From Volvox africanus (lineage: Eukaryota > Chlorophyta > Chlorophyceae > Chlamydomonadales > Volvocaceae), in contig BSDZ01000003.1 in assembly GCA_030268105.1 (NCBI GenBank), forward strand, positions 1,984,001 to 2,048,000: a stretch of DNA of 64,000 bases, written 5' to 3'. The notes beneath the pieces are model-generated. The model ran no database searches, was not told the origin of the DNA, and saw only the letters and a list, made by a program, of their open reading frames with translations. Below are positions 43,001-53,281 of the stretch, piece after piece (positions within the stretch are counted from its first letter, which is position 1; each line of letters opens with the position of its first letter). A program made the translations under genes and the position numbers.

Positions 43001-44126
43001 TGTCCCGGATGCGCCTTGGGAAAGTGTTTCCATGGACTTCGTAGTCGCGCTGCCCAAAACTGAGGGGGGATACGATGCGGTGTTCGTAATGGTCGATCGT
43101 CTGACTAAGATGGTTCACCTAGCACCATGCACATCATCCTGCACGGCTGAGCAAACCGCACGTTTGTTTTTCGACAATGTGGTTCGGTTACACGGGGTTC
43201 CCAAAAATGTGATTTCGGACCGCGGTGGGCAGTTCACGTCTAAGTTTTGGGAAGCGCTCTGCAAACTAGTTGGCATGCGTGTCAACCTGAGCACGGCGTA
43301 TCACCCGCAGACTGATGGTCAAACCGAACGCACAAACCGCACGTTGGGTGATATGTTGCGCAATTATGCTGGTCGCACACCACTCGTTTGGGATACGTAT
43401 TTGACTGCGGCAGAATTCGCGCTTAACAACGCTGTTAACCGCTCTACAGGCAAAAGTCCGTTCTTTCTCAACTACGGATTTCATCCCGCGCTACCCGTGT
43501 GGCGTGAGTTGGAAGTGAACGTGCCTGCTGCTAAACTTTTTGCCAAGTCTTTTATGTCCCGAATCACAGACGCGAAGTCGTGTTTGGACGCGGCGCAGCA
43601 ACGAACGACGGAATACTACAACAAATCCAAGCAGGATGTGACGTTTTCGGAAGGGCAACTCATGTTGCTAAGTACCAAGAACTTGCGTTCCTTGGCCGAC
43701 GGATCCTGAAAACTCTTACCCCGCTGGATTGGTCCGTATCCTGTCGTGCGCATGGTTGGGAATGTGGCTGTGGAGCTTGCATTGCCCGCTGATATGACCA
43801 TTCACCCCACGTTTCACGTATCGCTTGTTCGTCCGTATCGTGGTACGGAACCCGTCCCTGAGCCTGCTAACGCCCCCGCAGCGATCGAACCAGTTCCCGA
43901 GACCTGGATCGCTGGTAAACAGAAGTTTTACGATGTGGAGCGGGTGTTAGATTATCGCGCGCGTCGTGTGGGCCGACACCGACATAAGCGGACAGTACAC
44001 GAGTACTTGGTTAAGTGGACAGGGTATACTGATGAGCACAACTCATGGGAACCGACACGCAACTTCTCACAGGACATGAAGCCCCTGCTCGAAGAAGCCC
44101 GCAAACGTGCCACGCAAGCCCAATGA
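40065..44126 (+). pseudogene. pol: pol of copy A
   Basis: A 1,353-codon frame in phase with gag. A linker of about 200 residues is followed by aspartic protease (active Asp 213 in VDTGASDDF), RT (YLDD, Tyr 575), RNase H ([16 protein letters not shown]), integrase with HHCC finger (from about 920) and DDE triad D991, D1052, E1088 (35 residues between the last two), GPY/F motif, and a C-terminal chromodomain (from about 1310, HEYLVKWTGYTDEHNSWEP) that in chromoviruses steers integration to chromatin marks. Two nonsense codons interrupt it: TGA at 40200-40202 and at 43707-43709, each where other copies have CGA. Otherwise it is uninterrupted. It ends in TGA at 44126. Confidence 0.96.
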
Positions 44127-44148
44127 CCCCTGCAGTCGATGCTGTATG

Positions 44149-44185
44149 ATGCAGCGAGGACGCTGCATACAGGAGGGGGGATAAT
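44149..44185 (+). promoter_or_regulatory. Stem-loop and polypurine tract of copy A
   Basis: A perfect stem-loop ATGCAGCGAGGACGCTGCAT (44149-44168, 8-bp arms, AGGA loop) is followed by the polypurine tract ACAGGAGGGGGGATAAT, which reaches the LTR at 44186. The tract primes plus-strand DNA. The stem-loop role is unknown. Confidence 0.85.
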
Positions 44186-45009
44186 TGTTGTGCTACGGTT
44201 GGTTTCCCGCCGATGCGTAGGTCGATGTGATCCTACAAGGCGAAGTGCTATTGTGATGAACGCATTGCATATGAATGAATCTGCATGATATAAATGTATT
44301 CGTGTACATTTATATATGCATTTGGCATGTTGTCATTATCCATCGCGACATCGCATCATGGCAAATCCGCCTAGCATGCATGAAAGCCCGAAGCATTGAA
44401 GTGCGCATTATGCTCGTGCTACGAAACGATAAGTAATATTATCTGATATAATATTACTTCATTAAAGCACACGTTGAGAGCGCCCCACTCGTCGCGATAC
44501 ATGCCCTGCAACCGGATATCGTTATCCGGACCCTTGCATCATGCGAATGCCGGAAAGGCTTTAACGTTGTTATGCGTAGACATCGCCTATACGCAGTAGG
44601 GTTGTCACATCTAGGATCGGCCTCCTGATGTGAATCGTACGGCATTGCGATGCTGCGAGTATAACAGATGCGAGGACGGCTAAGCAAGATAAGATATTCG
44701 ATACCGGAGAACACTCGTGTGTTCTATATTACTATTGCTATACGCTATTCTACTTAGCCCGAGCTAAGCCTGAACTTCGCTAATCACCGCCACGTGATGA
44801 TTGCTTGCTTCCGGCGCTGACGGCGATTTCGTCCATTGCACCATTCCGATCTGTAAGACTGTAAGTTATATCTCTCTTCGTCTTGAAGTCTTCCGCTGTC
44901 TCTGTTTGCTCTCGCTTGCCTTGCTGTACTTGCAAGTGCTCGCGCATCGGTGTCGAAAGTCTCCAGACGTGCAGATACTTATGAGCAAACGCGAACGAGA
45001 GGTACAACA
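44186..45009 (+). repeat. Family-1 3' LTR of copy A
   Basis: 824 bp, same length as the 5' LTR. It is followed by the target duplicate GCAAG at 45010-45014. Confidence 0.96.
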
Positions 45010-45014
45010 GCAAG

Positions 45015-46440
45015 CTCAGGGGCAGGTTCTGTACCACAATAAGGCATACGAGGGATACATGGAACGTGGGGTGAAGCATACCCTTAGCAGGCAAATCAGT
45101 CGCCTGGCACTGCACTTCGTCCATCATAGTGGGCTCAACCTGTACATGCATCGTGCAACAGGTTGTGCTTCAGGTACTGTTGTGGCAGCCTACAAAGGCC
45201 CAATCGAAAGATGACCGTCGGCGGTCCAATCTTTGACACGACCTGTAGGTACCTCAGGATACTACAGGGACATCATGAAAGATGTTCGCATGTCCTTGCA
45301 GCAAGGCTTCGATCTCAGGATTTACAGAAGTCTGCGCGGTGGTGGCATTGCAAATGCAACCAAGGCCTAACAAGCACTCCATGAGCACCCTGTCGTGGCA
45401 TACGAACAGCTCCCTCACGCATGACTGGCTTGGGATCAGTTTGCGCACCCATTGCGGTCGTAGCAAAGTTAACCATAGGCACCGCCTCAGCTCTGCCCCC
45501 CTCTCGTGTGACATCTGGTACCCTTCGACAGAGTCCCCTTTGCATAAGGGTGGCAGACTGCAATGTCGAAGCACGCATGGTACTACAGTAATGTCAAAGA
45601 CCCCAATACGTACGGCGCAGTGTCAGCAAGATTTTTCAGCATGTACGGATGGGTCACAACACGCAGAGGACCTAGCAACAGGTTAAGGGTAATCCTGCCC
45701 AGCAACGGGACATTTACTCCCATACATGAGAGTAACCTGTACCCAATCCGACGACTGTGGGGGCATCCCACTGCATTCACCTCTGCATAAAAAGTGAAGT
45801 CGTCTATGGCACGGCAAGTGCCTTCAGTGTACGGTCAGCAAGACCGACCTGAATAGCTGGGAGACAATTCAACGACTGTGGGGGCATCCCACGGCATTCA
45901 CCTCTGCATAATAAGTGAAGTCGTCTATGGCACGGCAAGTGCCTTCAGCGTACGGCCAGCAAGACCGACCTGAATAACTGGGACACAATCACATGTTGGA
46001 ACCGACTTTGCGGATAACAGCGGAACTTCCAGGGCGGGCTGAAAGCTAGCAAAGCCCTCAGCAGGAGGTTCATACCAAACATCAGTAGAAAAGGGCAGTC
46101 CGGGCAACGGAACTGGCATTCCCTCCATATCCACACCAAACGCCACGGTGCCCGGTGCAAACCGGGAGACACGCTACATACCCTTTAGCAGAGCCTCAAC
46201 CTTGCGCTGGCTATAGGCAGGGAGCAAAACACATGCAGCGGTGTCTGGATATTGACGTGTACCCCTGTACAAAGTAAGCTGTACAAACAGCTCACATAGA
46301 GATGAGGGGATGAACATAACGGCACTTTTCAAGGACCAGAAGACAACAATGTCTTCATAGCTGGTCATACAAACGACCACCAACAACACGTTTGTTCAGC
46401 ATTCCGGGTGGAATCAACTCCACATCAATCCGGACAATCC
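45015..46440 (-). pseudogene. pol: Remaining pol of copy B (integrase tail joined to RT start, protease)
   Basis: On the minus strand, the protease-RT linker and RT start (LPAKGM near 45080) run straight into the integrase C-terminal motif HPTFHVSLV, so RT, RNase H and most of integrase are deleted. The protease region holds a 121-bp tandem duplication (45751-45871, 45872-45992). Upstream linker remnants reach 46440. Numerous stops. Confidence 0.85.
45751..45992. repeat. 121-bp tandem duplication in copy B protease
   Basis: The unit starting ACGACTGTGGGGGCATCCCA occurs at 45751 and again at 45872, with about six differences between units. It covers the protease active-site region (GTCGTCTATGGCACGGCAAG), so two degenerate copies of that region lie head to tail. 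Confidence 0.88.
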
Positions 46441-46450
46441 CCTACCTTGG

Positions 46451-47542
46451 TCACATGGCCAAAGGCGGCAACAATGGGCAATCCTTCGTGAGGTGGTCCG
46501 CCGTACACCTCCAGCACACATTGGCCGTCTTCCGACGCTCCAGCTCGGCGCGCTTGCAATCCCACTTCGGCAAGAAGGGGTCCTCCGTGCGCATCCGCTT
46601 TGCACGAGGGTGGGAGTTTTGCACTGCAGCCGCCGACGGCGCACCTCCCCGCTTTTTGCTCTTGCCTGGACCAGAGCTTGGGCCTGCGCCCGCTGATCCA
46701 CGGGCCCTGGTGCCTGAACCACCACGAGCACCGCGGCGCCGCTCTGTGCGCATGACCGTCGCAGCCGTCGTAGGGCGCGCAGCACCAAGGTCATGATCGT
46801 TGGTTACAACTTCATCAGTTGGATCCTGTGCTTGCATAGTATTTGCACGTGGGGTAGGTTTAGGATCATCCTGACCAGCGAGGAAACGTACCTCAGTTCC
46901 CTGAGCAAATTTTACCAAGGCATCGTACGTCTGGAACGGTTCTCCAGATAAATCAGCAGCACACCATTTTGACAGAGTCTTCGTCAGGCCGTGATGAAAC
47001 CAAAAGATGCGATCATCCTCGGAGAAGTTCGCAATGGGTGTCACTAGTGCTTCGAAGCGTGACTGGTACGCAGGTACATTTTCATGTGCACGCATGTAAT
47101 ATGTGCCTTGCGCCAATGCCTTACGGGCCTCAACATTACGTGCATGTACCTCCGTAGCAAATCGTGCAAGCAATGCAGCAATCAATTCATCGAACGTGAA
47201 GTCACTCCGTGCAGTGGTCCACTCGTCATACCAGTCTTTCGCCGCGCCTGAGAGGGTGTTGCCGACGAAGAGACATTTAATACCATCATTTCCACCACCG
47301 TGGACCGCCTGCAGGTACTTGTTAGTATCGCGCACATATGCACGAGTTGCATCAGCAATACTACGTCCGGGGGTCCTAGGCTTCTCATCATACGCAATAT
47401 GAAGCTTAGGCACAGGGATCGTGAGTTTCATCACCTCAGGAATACTGGCGTGGTCCTGTATTTGAGGCGACAGCAGACCCCGTTGATCCACAGCTCCATC
47501 CATAGTCGTAGTGGCGACAGTACTCTTCAGGATTGCGAGCAA
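46451..47542 (-). pseudogene. gag: gag of copy B
   Basis: Open for about 363 codons. Capsid-like region (CLFVGNTLSGAAKDWYDEW, ALLARFATEV, FSEDDRIFWFHHGLTKTLSKW), an Arg/Gly/Ala-rich linker (RRGARGGSGTRARG) and a knuckle CWRCTADHLTKDC near 46510. A TGA ends this frame at 46451, nine bases before the UAG-GGG position of the other copies. The normal N-terminal part is missing or shifted near 47540. Its closest relative in the window is the gag of copy K. Confidence 0.88.
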
Positions 47543-47887
47543 GTATAGCGAATACGTGCTCAGCTGGTCCCAATCTTAGTAGTCCGTGCAATCAAAGTCT
47601 CCACTGGTCAGAATGTAGATTATAACCAGGAAATATCGCAAGCAGTGCCGGACAACTAGATTCACCTGCAACTCAGAGCACAAGCTCCCACAACAAATGC
47701 AGGCAACTCTAAAAGGACAGCAGCAACCACAAACCGGAAGCAACGGTGTCCAAAATGGCACGTCCAAGTTCTTTGGCAAAGATGTCTAGAGGACTACGAC
47801 CATCGTCAACATCCACCAAAGTGAGAACTTACTTCCGATTTAGCACCATGAGACAGTCAGGCAACGAACCTGTCTCGATACCAAATT
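47543..47887 (-). pseudogene. Leader of copy B
   Basis: Contains decayed versions of the two leader exons: exon 1 with RSPLDIFAKELGRAILDTVAS in the minus strand near 47740-47830, followed by a gtttgtgg donor. The primer-binding site next to the LTR (47867-47885) reads TGGTATCGAGACAGG. Confidence 0.6.
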
Positions 47888-48718
47888 TGTTGTATCCTTC
47901 CTTCTTCGATCATGCACTGATTCTGCACGTCTGAGAATTAGCTACACGTGCATGGTGCTTACGAACAGCAAGACACTTCAGTGCAAGCAACGTGACAGCG
48001 GAAGACTTAAAGATAAGGAAAGATTCAACTTACAATGATCTTCAGTTGCAAATTAGAAGTCTGCCGTCAGACCCCGCGGGCAATGTTCATCATCCGGCTG
48101 AAGATGCTATGCTGGAATAGCTCAGGCCAAATATAAATGCATAAAACGTATGTATACGAATTAGATTATGTTAAGTACACGAGTACTTTATCCAAAGTAG
48201 CGTCGAGCCGACTTTGGTCTCTAGGCGGCCGTCCTCACACCTATCACGTCGCGATACCGATGTGCAGTACAGGTCTCACTGGATTTCGATCTCAGGTGTG
48301 AGTATCTTCGTAGCATTGTTCTGAATATCGTGATATTAATGAATGCAACGCATGCAATATGCGAAGGTCCGAACATCGATATTCGGTTGCCGACCCAACC
48401 ATCGCGATCGTCGCATTCTCGCATACGCGTATGGTTTATGACAGGGATAAGGTAATAATATTTAAAGTATTATTACGTCAGATATTATGCCAATAGATAG
48501 GTCGCGCATTAATTATCAGCTTCGAGTCAAACATGTTGACCGACAGCGTGATGTCGTAGTTGATAATGCAACATGCCTGATTAGCTAGATATACTCAAGT
48601 ATATCATGCTAATATGATTGTATCATGCTTCATAATGCTCGAATATATCATGGTATGTATCGTGGTAATGTATTGCGATCTGCTTCGGTGCAAGTGGGGA
48701 TTGAACCGGCATACAACA
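47888..48718 (-). repeat. Family-2 LTR (5' LTR of copy B)
   Basis: 831 bp, partner of 36401-37215. It has an extra ~20 bp near 48650 relative to the partner. Followed by the target duplicate GGGTC. Confidence 0.93.
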
Positions 48719-49415
48719 GGGTCAACCCCAGCGCAATCACCTCTGCGGCAGAGATGAAGTTGTCACTTGCACCGGTGTCAACAACTCCCTTCAGAGTACG
48801 GCCATTTAAACCGATCTGAATCTTCGGGACACGGTTATCTACGAGTGACTGCCCAGCAGATAACGTCAGTGCACTCAGGGCGGGTTCGGAACTTACGGAA
48901 CCCTCATCAGGAGCTTCGTTCCAAACGTCAACTGAGTAGGATGTCCCTGGCCACGGAGCCAGCATACCCTCCCGATCCACACCGTTAAACAAAACGGTGC
49001 CCGGCTCGAACCATTGGACACACTGCATACCCCTTAACGATGCCTCTGCCTTGCGCCGACAGAAAGCAGGGAGTAATACACATGGGGCAGTGCCCAGAGA
49101 TTGACGCCTACATCTCCTGTACACGGCCAACTGTTCCGACATCTCACGCAGAGACGAGGGGATGAACAAAACCACGAGGTTTGACAGATCGATAGACGAC
49201 AGGGGACAGCGTGGTGTAAACAGATTACACAGCGGATCAAAGCAGAGAAGTCCCGTGCGTCCGTCAAGCGTGATGCATCGCGCAATGACTCGCTCGATGT
49301 GTCCAAGTACACAAGGCAACAATGCCTTCATGGCTGGCCGTAAGGATGACCACCGACCACGTGTTAGTTCAGCAATCCCGGGTGGTGCCCCCTCCACAGG
49401 AACCCGGGCAAACCC
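48719..49415 (-). pseudogene. pol: pol N-terminal part of copy C
   Basis: Minus-strand pol from just after the gag UAG to the protease (VDTGASDNF near 48760). The linker matches copy A closely ([20 protein letters not shown]). It continues at 36400 beyond copy B. Protease Asp is present; DN replaces DD after the active site. Confidence 0.9.
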
Positions 49416-50651
49416 CTATTTCGGCTTAGGTACAAACGGCGGCAGCAACGGGCAGTCCTTAGTAGGATGGTTCTCCGCGCACAGTAGACAATCATTGGCC
49501 GCTTTCCGACGTTCGAACTCGGATCGATTGCAATTCCATTTTGGCATCAATGGGTCATCCGTGTGAGTCCGCTTTGCATCGGGGACAGAGCGCTGTGCGG
49601 CTGCCGTCGACAGCACGCCCCCATGCTTCCTGCTCTTAGCTGGGTCCGAGCTCGGACCTACTCCTCCTGACCCGTGGACACCTGAGCTAGCGCCCCCTCA
49701 CGCCTTGTGCTGTCTGTTGCTGCGTCGAGCCGTGACAGTAGGCACGGGGCGGGTAGCTCCAAGTTCCTGGTCCAGAGCCACAGCTTCCCCAAGCGGATCC
49801 TGCACTTGCACAGCATTTGCACGAGGGGTAGACTTGACTTCTTCTTCACTGGCAAGGAGTCGTACCTCTGTCCCCCTAGCAAATGTGACCAAGGCGTCGT
49901 ACGACTTGAACGGCACCCCAGACAAGTCAGTAGCGCACCATTTAGCCAAAAGTTTCGTCAGGCCTCGCTTAAACCAAAAGACACGCTCATTCTTGGTGAG
50001 GTCAGTGATGGGGGTCACTAGTGCTTCGAAGCGTGACTGGTACGCAGGTACATTTTCACCCCGACGCATGTGATATGAATTGGCCGCCAAAACCTTGCGA
50101 GCCTCAACATCACGTGCTTGCACCTCAGTAGCGAACCGTGCGAGCATAGCAGAAATCAACTCGCCAAACGTATAGTCCATCCGGGCGGTGGTCCATTCAT
50201 GGTACCAGTCCTTTGCCGAGCCCTCAAGGGTGTTGCCAACGAAGAGACACCTGATACCATCATTATCGCCACCATGCACAGCCTGGAGATACTTCTTAGC
50301 GTCGCACACGTACGCACGAGTTGCATCGGCTATGCTATGGCCTGGTGTCTTTTCACTTAGCAAGATTTTAAGCCTAGGAACGGGAATCGTCAATCTCATC
50401 ACCTCAGGGATGGCAGCATGCCCTTGCGATTGAGGTAGTGGCAGGACCCGTGGCTCAGCAGTGTTGTCCATATTCGTATTAACTGCTGAACGCGGCACAA
50501 TTAAAAGGGCAGGGGTCTGAAGGGCAAGGGGCTCTTGAGTGGCGCGCGTGCCAACAGTCTCAAGACCTCTATCTGGAGCTCTAGCAGCCACAACAAATTC
50601 AGGTTGGCTTGCTAAGCTAGTGAGTGGCGTATCGTCGCGTTCCGCAGACAT
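49416..50651 (-). pseudogene. gag: gag of copy C
   Basis: Starts at ATG 50651 (MSAERDDTPLTSL). Capsid-like region intact to about 49700 (CLFVGNTLEGSAKDWYHEW, GELISAMLARFATEV), then a frameshift in the basic linker near 49690-49620. The knuckle CLLCAENHPTKDC is near 49475. It ends UAG-GGG at 49416, with pol in the same frame. Confidence 0.9.
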
Positions 50652-51097
50652 GGAACACGAAGCGATACCCTGGGTTTGCGTAATAGAAGACGACTTCTAC
50701 CGCAAAGGAAAGAGTACAAACGATTCGGTGAGCCTACTGACAGTACTCTTGAGGAGATTCAGCAAATTCAGCAGGTACTTGCCCAGCTGAGTTCTAATCT
50801 CCGTAGTTTGTGCGATAAGAGTCGCCAACTGGTCCGGACGAAAGCCGGTCTCAGTCGTCGCTGAGATTACCTGCGACTCAGAGCGTACACTTATACAACA
50901 AGTGCAGCAATTTAGACAAAAGCAATTAAATGATTACAAACCAGAAGCGGCGGCGTCCAATACGGCACGGCCCAGGTCTTCGGCGAAGGTGTCTAGCGGT
51001 CCACGTGGCTCATCACTGATACTCGCCATGGAAGGAACCTACTTCCGATTTGACACAAAGAGACAATTAGGCAATCGAACCTGTCTCGATACCAATT
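50652..51097 (-). pseudogene. Leader of copy C
   Basis: Leader with exon 1 (ATG near 51029; MASISDEPRGPLDTFAEDLG) ending at TCTG|gtttgt near 50942, then exon 2 (RSDQLATLIAQ-like) up to about 50735. Exon 2 is damaged near 50860. The primer-binding site (51078-51094) is the complement of TGGTATCGAGACAGG. Confidence 0.65.
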
Positions 51098-51400
51098 TGT
51101 TGTACCTCTCCTTCGTGTTTGCTCATAAGTATCTGCACGTCTGAAGGCTTTCGACACCGATGCACGAGCACTTGCAAGTACAGCAAGGCAAGCGAGAGCA
51201 AACAAAGACAGCGGAAGACTTCAAGGCAAGAAGAGATATAACTTACAACAGTACAGACCGAAGCAATGCGGAGGATGTAATCGCCGTCAGCGCCAGAAGC
51301 AAGCAACCATCACGCGGCGGTGATAAGCAAAGTTCAGGCTTAGCTCGGGCTAAGTAGAATAGCGATTAGCAATAAGAGTGTTGAACACACAAGTGTTCTC
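51098..51400 (-). repeat. Truncated family-1 LTR (5' LTR of copy C)
   Basis: Minus orientation, from terminus TGTTGTACCTCTCC to an internal break at 51400. It forms an inverted repeat with 51478-51771. Confidence 0.9.
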
Positions 51401-51771
51401 TGTTGTGCCATGGTTCGTTTCCCGCCGATGCGTAGGTCGATGCGACCCTACGAGGTGAAGTGCTATTTTGATGAACTTGTGAGTTCAACACTATTACTGC
51501 TAATCGCTATTCTACTTAGCCCGAGCTAAGCCTGAACTTCGCTTATCACCGCCGCGTGATGATTGCTTGCTTCCGGCACTGACGGCGACTACGTCCATTG
51601 CATCGCTTCGATCTGTACTGTTGTAAGTTATATCTCTTCTTGTCTTGAAGTCTTCCGCTGTCTCTGTTTGCTCTCGCTTGCCTTGCTGTACTTGCAAGTG
51701 CTCGCGCATCGGTGTCGAAAGCCTTCAGACGCGCAGATACTTATGAGCAAACACGAAGGAGAGGTACAACA
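51401..51771 (+). repeat. Family-1 LTR with internal deletion (5' LTR of copy D)
   Basis: Plus orientation. The first 77 bp (TGTTGTGCCATGG...) are joined to the last ~294 bp, with about 450 bp of LTR interior missing. It ends GAGGTACAACA and is followed by a primer-binding site at 51775. With the preceding minus-oriented LTR it makes an inverted repeat of about 295 bp per arm and a 77-bp spacer. Confidence 0.9.
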
Positions 51772-51827
51772 AATTGGTATCGAGACAGGTTCGTTGCCTA
51801 ACTGTCTCTTTGTGTCAAATCGGAAGA

Positions 51828-52439
51828 TAAATATTCCGGCGGCTAAAATCTTTGCCAAGTCGTTCCTATCCCGCATGACAGATGTGAAGGCATGTTTGGA
51901 CGCAGCACAACAACGGACGACTGACTACTATAATAAATCCAAACGAGATGTAACATTTTCGGTGGGACAAATGGTATTATTGAGCACTAAGAACTTGCGT
52001 TCGCTCGCCGATGGTTCCCGAAAATTATTACCTCGCTGGATTGGTCCTTATCCCGTTGTTCGCATGGTAGGGAATGTAGCTGTGGAGCTATCCCTACCCT
52101 CTGACATGAATATTCATCCCACGTTCCATATCTCCCTCATCCGTCCTTATCACGGCACGGAGCCCGTTAAAACAACACCAATGCCCCTGCAGTAATGGAC
52201 CCCAGTCCCAAGACCTGGATCGCAGGCAAGCAAAAGGTGTATGATGTGGAGCGGATACTGGATTATTGGGTTCGCCGCATAGGTCGAAAGCGACGAAAGC
52301 GGAAGGTGCACGAGTATCTGGTCAAGTGGACTGGCTATTCTAGCGAGCACAACTCTTGGGAGCCAACGCGTAATTTCTCGCCAGAAATGAAGACCCTATT
52401 AGAGGAAGCTCGTCTACGTGCCACGCAGACCCAATGATC
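51828..52439 (+). pseudogene. pol: Integrase C-terminus and chromodomain of copy D
   Basis: INIPAAKIFAKSF, then the GPY/F motif (RWIGPYPVVRMVGNVAVEL) and HPTFHISLIRPY. A frameshift near 52170 is followed by the chromodomain (HEYLVKWTGYSSEHNSWEP) ending in TGA at 52435-52437. The stem-loop and polypurine tract follow at 52459-52496. Confidence 0.9.
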
Positions 52440-52496
52440 TCTGCAGTCGATGCTGTTAGATGCAGCGAGGATGCTGCATACGGGAGGGGGGATAGT

Positions 52497-52978
52497 TGTT
52501 GTACGCCTGTTCGATCACCGTTCACACCGAAATAGGCCGTAATACATTCGAGCATTATGAAACATGATATAGTCATATTAGCATGATATACTCGAGTATA
52601 TCTAGCTAATCAGGCATGTTGCATTATCATCTACGACATCACGCTGTCGGTCAACATGTTTGACTCGAGGCTGATATTAATGCGAGACCTATCTATTGGC
52701 ATAATATCCCACGTAATAATACTTTAAATATTATTACCTCATCCGTGTCATAAACCATACACATATGCGAGAACGAGACGATCACGATGGTTGGGTCGGC
52801 AACCAAATATTGATATTCAGACCTTCACATATTGCATGCGTTGCATCCATTAATATCACGGATTACGCGATATTCAGAACAGTGCTACGATAGTACTCAC
52901 ACTTGAGATCGGAATCCAGTGAGACCTGTACTGCACATCGGTATCACGACATGATAGGTGCGAGGATGGCCGCCTAGA
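52497..52978 (+). repeat. Truncated family-2 LTR (3' LTR of copy D)
   Basis: Starts at the proper terminus TGTTGTACGCC after the polypurine tract and breaks at 52978, directly before a second LTR start. The palindromes and AT-rich hairpin are present. Confidence 0.9.
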
Positions 52979-53281
52979 TGTTGTACGCCGGTTCGATCAC
53001 CGGTTGTACCAAAATAGGCCGCAATGCATTCGAACATTATAAAGCATAATACAATCATATTAGCATGATATATTCGAGTATATCTAGCTAATTAGGCACG
53101 CTGCATTATCATCTACAACATCACACTGTCGGTCAACATGTTTGACTCGAGGCTGAACATTAATGCGCGATCTATCCATTGGCATTTTATATCACGTAAT
53201 AATACTTTGAATATTATTACCTTATCCCTGTCATAAACCATACGCGTATGCAAGAATGCGACGATCGCGATGGTTGGCGTC
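52979..53281 (+). repeat. Truncated family-2 LTR fused to copy J pol
   Basis: A second LTR start, TGTTGTACGCCGG, only 482 bp after the previous one. It keeps the first ~300 bp and joins pol at about 53281, inside the run GGTTGG. The rest of the LTR, leader and gag of copy J are missing. Confidence 0.88.

Larger units (their letters stand above)
37539..45009 (+). mobile_element. Copy A: best preserved family-1 gypsy chromovirus
   Basis: A 7,471-bp element with two 824-bp LTRs that differ at about 17 positions (2%), target duplication GCAAG (37534-37538, 45010-45014), primer-binding site, split leader, open gag, UAG, nearly open pol with chromodomain, stem-loop and polypurine tract. It is the innermost and hence youngest layer of the C/B/A nest. 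Two TGA codons in pol make it inactive as it stands. Confidence 0.97.
36401..48718 (-). mobile_element. Copy B: family-2 gypsy element inside copy C, holding copy A
   Basis: LTRs at 36401-37215 (815 bp) and 47888-48718 (831 bp) with TGTTGTATCC and TACAACA ends, and target duplication GGGTC (36396-36400, 48719-48723). Its interior is internally deleted: the RT start joins directly to the integrase C-terminus (near 45090). Copy A is inserted at 37539. Copy B is therefore unable to make its own RT or integrase. Confidence 0.93.
36140..51400 (-). mobile_element. Copy C: family-1 gypsy element holding copies B and A
   Basis: Outermost layer of a three-level nest: 5' LTR (truncated, 51098-51400), leader, gag and pol up to the protease (48719-49397 and 36140-36400). 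Its RT, integrase and 3' LTR are missing beyond 36140. Copy B sits in its protease. Confidence 0.9.
51401..52978 (+). mobile_element. Copy D: hybrid deletion derivative (family-1 5' end, family-2 3' end)
   Basis: Family-1 5' LTR, primer-binding site and start of leader (to about 51826), then an abrupt switch to the integrase C-terminus and chromodomain of a family-2 pol (51828-52439), polypurine tract and a truncated family-2 3' LTR (52497-52978). All of gag, protease, RT, RNase H and the integrase core are absent. Confidence 0.88.

Noticed and set aside
40065..44126. Envelope gene or retroviral third frame after pol
   Set aside because: Only about 60 bases with a stem-loop and polypurine tract separate pol from the 3' LTR in the intact copies; there is no room for an env.
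40065..44126. Alternative genetic code with TAA/TAG as glutamine
   Set aside because: Copy A pol uses CAA/CAG throughout with no TAA/TAG over about 1,350 codons. The scattered CAA to TAA changes in dead copies fit C-to-T decay. Kept only as a testable alternative for the UAG findings.
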